From: an uncultured Muribaculaceae bacterium
Lineage (GTDB): Bacteria; Bacteroidota; Bacteroidia; Bacteroidales; Muribaculaceae
NCBI GenBank assembly: GCA_947177435.1
Contig: CAMWUM010000078.1
Span: 1 to 8,325 of the forward strand
Reading direction: 5' to 3'
Length of the DNA: 8,325 bases
Made by a program: the position numbers and the translations under genes. The notes under the pieces were generated by a model, which was given only the letters and a program-made list of their open reading frames with translations, ran no database searches and was not told the DNA's origin. This document shows, one piece after another, positions 1-5,641 of the stretch. Within the stretch, counting starts at the first letter, position 1; each line of letters begins with the position of its first letter.

Positions 1-17
1 GTGAAAATCTTTGGATC

Positions 18-518
18 ATGACGGTGCGCGAGTTTGAAATAGGATTTAGGGCGCTGTACCTGCCGCTGGGCATGTACGCGCTGCGCATTGTGGGGGATGC
101 TGATGATGCCGAGGACGTGGTGGGGGAGGCCTTTGCCCGGGCTTGGCAGGCTATTGAGGGCGGGGTAGAGATTGAGAACTTCAAGGCGTTTATGTACAGG
201 TGCGTGCGCAACGAGTGCATCTCTTTTCTGCGTTCGCGGAGGGAGCACGCCGCCCTCGACGAAGTGCCCGAGGTGTGCGACGAGACTGTCGACACGTCGG
301 CAAGGGATGCGAAGATATGGCGCGCCGTGGACGCATTGCCCGAAAAATGCCGCGAGGTATTTTTGATGAGCAAGCGCGACGGCCTGAGTCAAGAAGAAAT
401 CGCAGAAGAACTCGGCATCTCTATCAAGACCGTCAAGAACCAGATGACCAAAGCATTCAGCCGTCTCCGCGACGCTCTCTCCACGGGCCACAAGCCCTTC
501 TTCCTGCCCTTCCTGTAA
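18..518 (+). CDS. ECF-type RNA polymerase sigma-70 factor, Bacteroidetes FecI-like
   Basis: A 166-residue ECF sigma factor that would direct RNA polymerase to its own set of promoters. Region 2 spans about residues 8-75, with the acidic stretch DADDAEDVVGEAFARAW (27-43) typical of region 2.2 and a basic segment around VRNECISFLRSRRE for -10 recognition. Region 4 spans about 100-155, with the helix-turn-helix GLSQEEIAEELGISIKTVK (122-140) for the -35. Length is normal for the family. The frame stays open to the window edge upstream, but the ATG at 18 gives the usual N-terminus. Its expected partner, a FecR-like anti-sigma, is not adjacent: it starts 845 bp downstream, beyond an inserted RAYT/REP module. 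The cascade role (activating the TonB receptor operon from 1364) is inferred from gene order and from the ECF-type promoter there. Family assignment is secure; the target is inferred. Confidence 0.93.
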   Translation: MTVREFEIGFRALYLPLGMYALRIVGDADDAEDVVGEAFARAWQAIEGGVEIENFKAFMYRCVRNECISFLRSRREHAALDEVPEVCDETVDTSARDAKIWRAVDALPEKCREVFLMSKRDGLSQEEIAEELGISIKTVKNQMTKAFSRLRDALSTGHKPFFLPFL

Positions 519-535
519 TTTTTCAATAGAAATAA

Positions 536-565
536 TTGAATTTAAGGGAATTGTTCGTATCTTTG
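536..565 (+). promoter_or_regulatory. Bacteroidetes housekeeping-type promoter for the RAYT gene
   Basis: TTG at 536-538 (-33 element) is followed after 19 bp by TATCTTTG at 558-565, a full match to the Bacteroides -7 consensus TAnnTTTG. The spacing is also canonical. It lies between the sigma gene stop (518) and the RAYT start (630). Transcription would begin a few bases after 565, so the first REP hairpin (570-588) would sit at the very 5' end of the RAYT mRNA. The last G of the -7 box is also the first base of the REP's GTAG. The -33 TTG is also in the right arm of a weak AT-rich inverted repeat (522-527 with 535-540). Confidence 0.7.
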
Positions 566-593
566 TAGGGACATCGCTTTGCGATGTCGAATA
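564..593 (+). repeat. REP-like palindrome A (5' leader of RAYT)
   Basis: A perfect 8-bp inverted repeat, GACATCGC (570-577), loop TTT, GCGATGTC (581-588). It is preceded by GTAG at 565-568, the tetranucleotide that flanks classical REP hairpins and that RAYT proteins recognise in well-studied systems. The 30 bases 564-593 recur identically at 1238-1267 (REP B), and 565-600 matches 1239-1274 at 34 of 36 positions. It lies directly after the RAYT promoter, in the 5' untranslated region. Confidence 0.85.
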
Positions 594-629
594 ACCATAT
601 CAATATTACACTAAACCGGGTAAATAATT

Positions 630-1151
630 ATGGATCAATACCGAATAACACCAAGAGCGAGTTTTCTTGATTATGACAGTGGTGACTACTTCATAACTGT
701 ATGCACAAAGGAAAAGAAGCATTTCTTTGGAGAAATAGCCAATGGGGTAATGTGTTTTAGTCCTATAGGGGCGTTTACTGATGAACAGTTGCGTAAAGTT
801 AATGTATTCTGTCCTAATATTGAAATACCTGTGTTCGTGGTGATGCCTAACCATATCCATGCAATAGTTTGCATGGACGTAGAGAGTATATATGACGGAA
901 ATGAACAGCGTTCACCAAATCCGTCTTTGCGTGCCAATCTGACATGCCAAAGGCATGTCCCAACATTAAGCCGTTATGTGTCTTCTTTAAAAGGTGCGGT
1001 AACTAAATATGCCAAAACTTTGGGATTGGAGTTCGCATGGCAATCTCGGTACTATGACCACCTTATTCGTGGGAATGCAGATAGGAATAATATTTGTGAG
1101 TACATAGATAATAACGTAGCCAGGTGGCAAACGGATTGTTTTTATATGTAA
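630..1151 (+). CDS. REP-associated tyrosine transposase (RAYT, Y1/HUH superfamily, IS200-like)
   Basis: A 173-residue single-strand DNA nuclease/transposase of the RAYT family, which binds and cleaves REP hairpins. Landmarks: N-terminal strand motif GDYFITVCTKEKKHFFGEI (18-36); metal-binding HUH motif in VMPNHIHAIV (71-80; His75 and His77); family motif WQSRYYDHLIR (137-147); and Y158 in CEYIDNN, which aligns with the catalytic tyrosine region (HVDYIYINP) of E. coli TnpA-REP as I recall it. Full length and undamaged, so probably active. It has its own promoter and is AT-richer than its neighbours: 22 G/C of 60 at 661-720 against 40 of 60 at 3301-3360 in the receptor gene, which points to separate ancestry. 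The linker between HUH and Tyr (residues about 101-113) is encoded by an in-frame REP copy. RAYTs are generally regarded as domesticated, vertically kept enzymes rather than simple insertion sequences. The family call is strong; the exact catalytic Tyr is inferred. Confidence 0.93.
   Translation: MDQYRITPRASFLDYDSGDYFITVCTKEKKHFFGEIANGVMCFSPIGAFTDEQLRKVNVFCPNIEIPVFVVMPNHIHAIVCMDVESIYDGNEQRSPNPSLRANLTCQRHVPTLSRYVSSLKGAVTKYAKTLGLEFAWQSRYYDHLIRGNADRNNICEYIDNNVARWQTDCFYM
931..967 (-). repeat. REP-like palindrome C, inside the RAYT coding sequence
   Basis: A perfect 8-bp inverted repeat, GACATGCC (941-948), loop AAA, GGCATGTC (952-959), lying in frame in the RAYT gene and read as LTCQRHV (residues 104-110). 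The 37 bases 931-967 match 1184-1220 (REP D) at 35 positions. Read on the minus strand, the flanking tetranucleotide is GTTG instead of GTAG (A962 in place of T), so the recognition tag is altered while the stem is perfect. Confidence 0.85.
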
Positions 1152-1183
1152 ATCCTGTGATATGAATGGATTGAAATGTGCGT

Positions 1184-1220
1184 GTGCCAATCCGACATGC
1201 CAAAGGCATGTCCCTACATT
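1184..1220 (-). repeat. REP-like palindrome D (3' of RAYT)
   Basis: A perfect 8-bp inverted repeat, GACATGCC (1194-1201), loop AAA, GGCATGTC (1205-1212), followed by CCTAC. On the minus strand this reads GTAG then the hairpin, the intact REP layout. It starts 33 bp after the RAYT stop. Same stem variant as copy C, and opposite in orientation to copy B, with which it forms a composite inverted pair. Confidence 0.85.
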
Positions 1221-1237
1221 GTGGTAAAAACATTTAA

Positions 1238-1267
1238 TGTAGGGACATCGCTTTGCGATGTCGAATA
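1238..1267 (+). repeat. REP-like palindrome B (3' of RAYT)
   Basis: An identical 30-base copy of REP A: GTAG at 1239-1242, stem GACATCGC (1244-1251), loop TTT, GCGATGTC (1255-1262). With REP D it forms a tail-to-tail pair in which 1208-1220 and 1236-1248 are perfectly complementary over 13 bases around a 15-base spacer, the layout of a BIME (bacterial interspersed mosaic element). A 10-base self-complementary stretch, ATATGCATAT (1265-1274), follows; its counterpart after REP A is disrupted. Confidence 0.85.
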
Positions 1268-1310
1268 TGCATATAAATTGGCGAAAGAAAATTTTTTTTG
1301 AAAAATGAGT

Positions 1311-1338
1311 GGGACTTTTTGGGGGGAGTTGCGTCATA
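1311..1338 (+). promoter_or_regulatory. Candidate ECF-sigma promoter of the anti-sigma/TonB receptor operon
   Basis: GGGAC at 1311-1315 is followed after exactly 16 bp by CGTC (1332-1335), then ATA. This matches the general ECF layout (GGAAC-like -35, about 16 bp, CGTC-like -10). It lies 29 bp before the anti-sigma start codon, giving a leader of roughly 20 bases. No TAnnTTTG box is visible here. The likely activator is the 18-518 sigma factor or a paralogue, which would make the circuit self-reinforcing. Predicted from pattern only. Confidence 0.5.
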
Positions 1339-1364
1339 GGGGCAGAAACATCAAAATGACGCAA
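1329..1364. repeat. 9-bp inverted repeat over the ECF -10 element and start codon
   Basis: TTGCGTCAT (1329-1337) and ATGACGCAA (1356-1364) are perfect reverse complements separated by 18 bases. The left arm contains the candidate CGTC -10 element and the right arm ends on the A of the anti-sigma ATG. Because the left arm would lie upstream of the transcription start, an RNA hairpin is unlikely from that promoter; a protein-binding site, or chance, are the alternatives. Confidence 0.45.
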
Positions 1365-1807
1365 TGGAAGAAAAACAAATTGAATTCATCGCAAAGCATT
1401 ACCGGCATGGGAAATTCGACGCCGGCAAGGGCTGGAAGCGGCTCGGCATCGCTCCGGCGGGATGGCTGAGGCGCATACGCGTGGCCGCGGCCGTGGCAGG
1501 CGTGGTGGCCCTCACCGCCGTGGCTGCTGTGGTGTGGAGGCAGTACTTTGCCGCTCCCTCTCCCGAACAGCCTCAAGTCGAGCAAGTGACAGTGCCCGCA
1601 ATAGAAGCAGTAAAGTCAATAGACTTTGAGAACGCTCCGCTGACTGATGTCGTGGCCAAAATCAAGGAAGTGTACGGTCTGGAGGTAACCAATGTGCCTG
1701 AAAACGCCGAGGACTACCGCCTGTCGCTGCATTACGAAGGCAATGTCGCCAATCTGGTGGACGCAATCAATGAAATCCTTGGCACAGAAATGGAGGTGAA
1801 GCAATGA
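1364..1807 (+). CDS. Miniature FecR-like anti-sigma factor (membrane-anchored, DUF4974-like C-terminus)
   Basis: A 147-residue single-pass inner-membrane protein likely to hold the ECF sigma factor inactive and relay the signal from the TonB receptor. A basic cytoplasmic segment (1-36, with GKGWKRLGIAPAGWLRRIR) would contact the sigma factor. One transmembrane helix follows at about 37-57, then a short periplasmic linker. The C-terminal domain (about 84-147), starting IDFENAPLTDVVAKIKEVYG, resembles the DUF4974 domain that ends Bacteroidetes FecR proteins and is related in fold to the STN domain of receptors. The central FecR beta-domain is absent: usual family members are about 300 residues or more, so this is a cut-down version. 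It overlaps the receptor gene by 4 bases (ATGA), indicating translational coupling. Anti-sigma role inferred from architecture and context. Confidence 0.8.
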   Translation: MEEKQIEFIAKHYRHGKFDAGKGWKRLGIAPAGWLRRIRVAAAVAGVVALTAVAAVVWRQYFAAPSPEQPQVEQVTVPAIEAVKSIDFENAPLTDVVAKIKEVYGLEVTNVPENAEDYRLSLHYEGNVANLVDAINEILGTEMEVKQ

Positions 1808-4233
1808 AAAGAATAGCATTATTGATAGCCTTGTTTCTGACCGCAGTCTTTACCGTCTCGGCGCAAAAGGTGACGGTCAGCGCCGAGGGACAGCCCGCGG
1901 CAGCCGTGTTCCGCACTCTGATAGAGCAGACCGGCAAGAACTTCGTGTACTCCTCTGACATACTTGAAGGAGTAAACGTAACCGTCAAGGTCACCAACCG
2001 CCCGCTGAAGAAGGTGCTCGCTGAGATGTTCGAAGGCACCGGCATCGAGTTTAAGATCAAAGGCAACGACGTGATGCTTAAGCGTAGTCCCAAACCCCAG
2101 ACAGCCAAACCGGTTGCACCGAGGCCAATGCTGGAGACGTTGACGTTCGAACTTGACACCAACGCAACGCTGCTCCAAGAGGTCGTTGTGGTGTCGCGCC
2201 TCGAACAGCCGGCCGTGGCCACGTCAGAGATAGGCGCAAAGAAGATAACGGCCGACGAGGTGCGCAGCACGCCCGTGCTCTTCGGCGAGGCCGACGTGAT
2301 CAAGGCCTTGCAGATGCAGCCTGGCGTGGTTGAGGGCACCGAGGGCATGGCAGGCATGCACGTGCACGGAGGCGAGGGCGACCAGAACCTCTACATGCTC
2401 GACAATGTGCCTATGTACCAGGTCAATCACTTCGCCGGACTGTTCTCGGCATTCAATACCGACATCATCCGCTACATCGACTTTTTCAAGTCGTCGATGC
2501 CGGCGAAGTACGACGGACGCCTGTCGTCGTTTATGGACGTACGCCTGCAAAACGGCAGTTTTGACGGCCACCACGGCTCGCTGCGCCTGGGCCTGACCTC
2601 CGGCGCATTCAACTTCTCGGGCCCGATTGGCAAGAAGACAACCTATGTCGTAGGCTTGCGCCGCTCGTGGTATGACGTGCTGACCGTGCCGATGCTTGCC
2701 TTGATCAATTCAAAGGAGGACGAGAAGATACGATTCCAATATTACTTCATGGATCTCAACGCCAAGGTGACGCACCGATTCTCGAGCCGAGCCACGGCCT
2801 TTGCCAGCGTTTACTTTGGCGACGACATGCTCAAAACCGGTTCTAAAGATAATCTTTACGATGGCTATGACGGTTCGACTGAGGACGACAGGTACGATTT
2901 CCATTGGGGTAACCTCGTGGCCCAGGCTGGACTGAATTACCGCATCAATCCTCAAATGTCGGCCGAGTTCACGGCAGCCTACACCCGCTTCTTCTCCGAC
3001 ATGCGCCATCGTGATACATATCGTGCCAAAACAGACGACGGCAAGCCCCTCACCACCGAGGAGCGTATGCGCACCGACAACAATATCAACGATTGGATAT
3101 TTCGCGGCGACTTCGACTGGCAGCCGATGGATGGCTCGCGCGTGAGGTTTGGCGCAAACTACGTCCGTCACTCGTTCCTGCCGGCCCGTACCTCGCGACT
3201 CTCCGTCACCGAGACGTCGAGAATCGAAACTCGCGACTCCACCTGGGCCTACGGCGCCAACGAGCTCAACGCCTACATTGAAGACGACTGGCGCATCAGC
3301 GACCGCTTCAGCGCCAACGCCGGCATTCACGCCTCGCTCTTCTGCATCGACGGCAAGGCCAAGCATGGCATCTCACCTCGCCTGTCGATGAGTTACCGCC
3401 CTAATGAGAATTTCGCGGTCAAGGCTGCTTACAGCCGCGCCACGCAGTACGTGCACCAGCTCTCGCAGACCTATCTGGCTCTCCCCACCGACCAGTGGAT
3501 ACCTATTACCGGCAAGTTCAAACCTCAGACCTCGGATAAAATCGCCATCGGAGGCTACTGGGAGTCTGGCAACAAGGTGTGGGCGGCATCGGTCGAAGGC
3601 TACTACAAGTGGATGCGCCACCTGCTCGACTACCGCGACGAATACTACCTCAAGCCGCCGCTGGAGATGTGGAACGCTCGCCTGACGCAAGGGAGCGGCA
3701 CAGCCAAGGGCATCGACCTGAAGGTTGAGAAGGTCTACGGCAAGTTGACTGGACACATCTCCTATTCTCTGGCCTGGGCTGACCGTAAGTTTGCCGACAA
3801 AAATGGCGGCCAGCCTTTCCCTGCGCGCTTTGACAATCGCCACACTATCAACGTGCTCCTCAACTGGACGGTCAGCGACCGCGTGCAGCTCAACGCCGCA
3901 TGGACGGGCCACTCGGGCAACCGCTTCACTCTGCTCTCGCAGATGTGGGAGGGCCCGGACTGCGAGGCTCCGCTGCGTGCCAAGGTCAATAATTACCAGT
4001 TGCCGTTTTACCACCGCCTCGACCTCTCGTGCGTGGTGAAAAATCGGCGCGGATTCTGGACATTCAGCCTCTACAACGCATACTGCCACCTAAACACCAT
4101 CGCCATACGCCGCGCCTACAAGGAGGTGCGCCAGATGACCGAATATGGCTACGTGGGCACGTCGGTGCCCGTATTCCAAAAAGTGAAACTGTTGCCAATA
4201 ATCCCTTCAATATCTTACACATGGCAATTCTGA
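1804..4233 (+). CDS. TonB-dependent outer-membrane receptor with N-terminal STN signalling domain
   Basis: An 809-residue TonB-dependent transporter/transducer. The signal peptide is residues 1-20 (cleavage SA|Q). The STN domain (about 21-92) is the periplasmic module that talks to FecR-like anti-sigmas. A short proline-rich linker (95-110) follows, then LTFELDTNATLLQEVVVVS (113-131), which looks like the tail of a carboxypeptidase-regulatory-like domain merging with the TonB-box region. The rest of that domain, usual in this family, is missing. The plug (about 132-250) includes HVHGGEGDQNLYMLDNVPMY (186-205); most relatives have RGG where this has H188-GG. The barrel fills the rest and ends in SYTWQF, a terminal aromatic typical of BAM substrates. 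It follows the anti-sigma with an ATGA overlap and overlaps the DUF4249 gene by 13 bp. The substrate cannot be told from sequence. Confidence 0.93.
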   Translation: MKRIALLIALFLTAVFTVSAQKVTVSAEGQPAAAVFRTLIEQTGKNFVYSSDILEGVNVTVKVTNRPLKKVLAEMFEGTGIEFKIKGNDVMLKRSPKPQTAKPVAPRPMLETLTFELDTNATLLQEVVVVSRLEQPAVATSEIGAKKITADEVRSTPVLFGEADVIKALQMQPGVVEGTEGMAGMHVHGGEGDQNLYMLDNVPMYQVNHFAGLFSAFNTDIIRYIDFFKSSMPAKYDGRLSSFMDVRLQNGSFDGHHGSLRLGLTSGAFNFSGPIGKKTTYVVGLRRSWYDVLTVPMLALINSKEDEKIRFQYYFMDLNAKVTHRFSSRATAFASVYFGDDMLKTGSKDNLYDGYDGSTEDDRYDFHWGNLVAQAGLNYRINPQMSAEFTAAYTRFFSDMRHRDTYRAKTDDGKPLTTEERMRTDNNINDWIFRGDFDWQPMDGSRVRFGANYVRHSFLPARTSRLSVTETSRIETRDSTWAYGANELNAYIEDDWRISDRFSANAGIHASLFCIDGKAKHGISPRLSMSYRPNENFAVKAAYSRATQYVHQLSQTYLALPTDQWIPITGKFKPQTSDKIAIGGYWESGNKVWAASVEGYYKWMRHLLDYRDEYYLKPPLEMWNARLTQGSGTAKGIDLKVEKVYGKLTGHISYSLAWADRKFADKNGGQPFPARFDNRHTINVLLNWTVSDRVQLNAAWTGHSGNRFTLLSQMWEGPDCEAPLRAKVNNYQLPFYHRLDLSCVVKNRRGFWTFSLYNAYCHLNTIAIRRAYKEVRQMTEYGYVGTSVPVFQKVKLLPIIPSISYTWQF

Positions 4234-5225
4234 AAAAACTACTTATACCCCTGCTGCCGCTTGTGCTGGCAGGATGCTACGAGGACTTCACTCCCGACAT
4301 TGACACCGCGCCCGTGCTGTGCCTCAACTCGATAATTACTGCCGGCGAGCCCATTGAGGTCCAGGTCAGCCGCACGTGGCTTTTCACCGACGAGGCTGGC
4401 GAGCGCAACCCTTCCGTGCCCGACGCCGCAGTCACTATATATGCCAACGGCTCGCCAGTCGGCGACGACTACATCCCGCAGGAGGGCGACTCCATACGCA
4501 TAGTGGCCGACAGCAAGACATACGGCCATGCCGAGGCCGAGGTGGTCGTGCCCGTGAGCGTGCCCATCGCGAAGCTTGATTGGGATGCCGCCGTGACTAG
4601 TACGTGGGAATTTGATTACGAAGACCAGCTCAGCCGTGTCTATCGCCTCGACGTAAAGGTGAGGATGAAGATTGACGACCCGGCCAGCGCCGTCAACTAT
4701 TACCAGTTTGCCTACGAAGGCTTCCCGGAGGAGCCCGAGTATGATCCGGGCATTTCGATATGGCGTCCCTATGAGTTCTGGGAGGGCACGTTCAAGTACG
4801 AGGTCGAACCGATATTCAAGGAGCATATCGGCCTGTTTGAATCGATCACCAGCGCCGATGACGCATTTGGATTTACCTGCTTCACAGATAAGCAGTTCTC
4901 CGGTCAGTCGTATACCCTCAATCTGCAATTCAACAACGCGAGGTACGCTATAAACGGTGCCGTGTTTGAAGACGAAATGGCCGATTGCGGATACGAGTTT
5001 AAGCTCTACTCAATCTCGCCCAGCTATTACAACTGGAGCGTCTACCGCTGGAACGTCGACGAAGGCTTCATTAGCGACTTCGGCGACATGGGCCTGGGCG
5101 ACCCCGTCTGGGGATACAGCAACGTCAGCACCGGTGCAGGCATCGTAATGGCCTGCTCGTCATCAACGTATACCCTAAACCTCAGCGACTTCCTCAAATC
5201 AGTAATCTTTAACAGACAAAAATAA
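4221..5225 (+). CDS. DUF4249-family lipoprotein, partner of the TonB receptor
   Basis: A 334-residue lipoprotein starting MAILKKLLIPLLPLVLAGC, with lipobox LAGC and lipidated Cys19. The following Y-E-D resembles the acidic lipoprotein export signal of Bacteroidetes, suggesting surface exposure. The body fits the DUF4249 family: an N-terminal beta-rich half with a VTIYANGSPV segment (71-80) and a conserved-looking C-terminal WGYSNVSTGAGIVMACSSST block. DUF4249 genes commonly follow TonB receptors of this type; a substrate-capture role like SusD is plausible but unproven. The same frame is open back to an ATG at 4029, but that would overlap the receptor by about 200 bp and bury the signal peptide, so 4221 is chosen. 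It overlaps the receptor end by 13 bp and the next gene by 1 bp (TAATG). Confidence 0.88.
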   Translation: MAILKKLLIPLLPLVLAGCYEDFTPDIDTAPVLCLNSIITAGEPIEVQVSRTWLFTDEAGERNPSVPDAAVTIYANGSPVGDDYIPQEGDSIRIVADSKTYGHAEAEVVVPVSVPIAKLDWDAAVTSTWEFDYEDQLSRVYRLDVKVRMKIDDPASAVNYYQFAYEGFPEEPEYDPGISIWRPYEFWEGTFKYEVEPIFKEHIGLFESITSADDAFGFTCFTDKQFSGQSYTLNLQFNNARYAINGAVFEDEMADCGYEFKLYSISPSYYNWSVYRWNVDEGFISDFGDMGLGDPVWGYSNVSTGAGIVMACSSSTYTLNLSDFLKSVIFNRQK

Positions 5226-5641
5226 TGAACAGAATTAAATTGCTCATCATAGTCATCGCCGCTATGCTGGCTATGGCATCGTGCGGCGACGACACTCCCG
5301 CGTTGATGGAGTGGGAATGCCCCGTCTACGACCAAACAGAAATCTCAGTCCAGTTTACTCCCGGCTTCTATACCCAGGGCCAGATCATGGCCAAGCGTGG
5401 TTACAGCGGCGAGGTTACGCTCGTCTGTACCAACTACTCGGAAATCTTCATTGACGAAAACGCCAAAGAGCTCGTCAACTTGGGCTGCAAGGCCTCAAAG
5501 GTGGGTGACAATGGCGTAAAATTCACTTTCTCTACAATCAATCTGCCTGACGACACCACTATGACGGGGATGGTTACGATTAGCGCCAAAAGCAAAAACG
5601 GCACCACCACCTGCACCTTCCAAATCGGTCGCGAGTCCTGA
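5225..5641 (+). CDS. Small lipoprotein of unknown function
   Basis: A 138-residue protein with a lipoprotein signal peptide ending MASC (Cys20) followed by G-D-D, again an acidic export-like signal. The mature part has alternating hydrophobic strands (EISVQFTPGFY, EVTLVCTNYSEIFI, VKFTFSTINLP, MVTISAKSKNGTTTCTFQI), suggesting one small all-beta, Ig-like domain. I do not recognise a named family. It is translationally coupled at both ends (TAATG in, TGATG out), so it is probably made together with the receptor and the DUF4249 protein and may be an accessory surface subunit. Function unknown. Confidence 0.8.
   Translation: MNRIKLLIIVIAAMLAMASCGDDTPALMEWECPVYDQTEISVQFTPGFYTQGQIMAKRGYSGEVTLVCTNYSEIFIDENAKELVNLGCKASKVGDNGVKFTFSTINLPDDTTMTGMVTISAKSKNGTTTCTFQIGRES

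Larger units (their letters stand above)
535..1274 (+). mobile_element. RAYT plus REP module (REPtron-like), inserted in an ECF sigma / anti-sigma locus
   Basis: Promoter, REP A, RAYT gene with internal REP C, REP D and REP B together form one unit with orientations + / - / - / +. It separates the ECF sigma gene from its presumed anti-sigma partner. Boundaries are estimated from the promoter start and the end of the REP B similarity. I see no terminal inverted repeats or target-site duplication of the kind DDE insertion sequences leave, which fits the Y1/HUH mechanism. The stretch 1275-1310 after it is A/T-rich, with a run of eight T (1292-1299), and holds no gene. Confidence 0.65.

Noticed and set aside
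6..13. AATCTTTG as a -7 box for the first sigma gene
   Set aside because: It has one mismatch to TAnnTTTG, the -33 region is outside the window, and it would imply a nearly leaderless mRNA. Cannot be judged here.
522..540. Inverted repeat TTCAAT/ATTGAA after the sigma gene as a terminator
   Set aside because: The stem is 6 bp, almost all A/T, with no T-run following; it overlaps the RAYT promoter -33 element instead.
565..1267. CRISPR array or ordinary insertion-sequence ends
   Set aside because: The four palindromes are unevenly spaced and in mixed orientation, with a RAYT gene between them and no regular spacers, cas genes or terminal inverted repeats.
987..1364. Minus-strand open frame opposite the RAYT end and the REP pair
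   Set aside because: It runs across the RAYT 3' end, the REPs and the ECF promoter, with no recognisable protein features.
2710..4089. Long minus-strand open frames opposite the TonB receptor (2710-3366, 3373-4089)
   Set aside because: They mirror the codon pattern of the GC-rich receptor gene, show no family features, and the plus frame is unmistakably real.
4029..4220. Upstream extension of the DUF4249 gene to an ATG at 4029
   Set aside because: It would overlap the receptor by about 200 bp, looks like out-of-frame receptor sequence (rich in Arg, Pro and His) and would bury a clear lipoprotein signal peptide starting at 4221.
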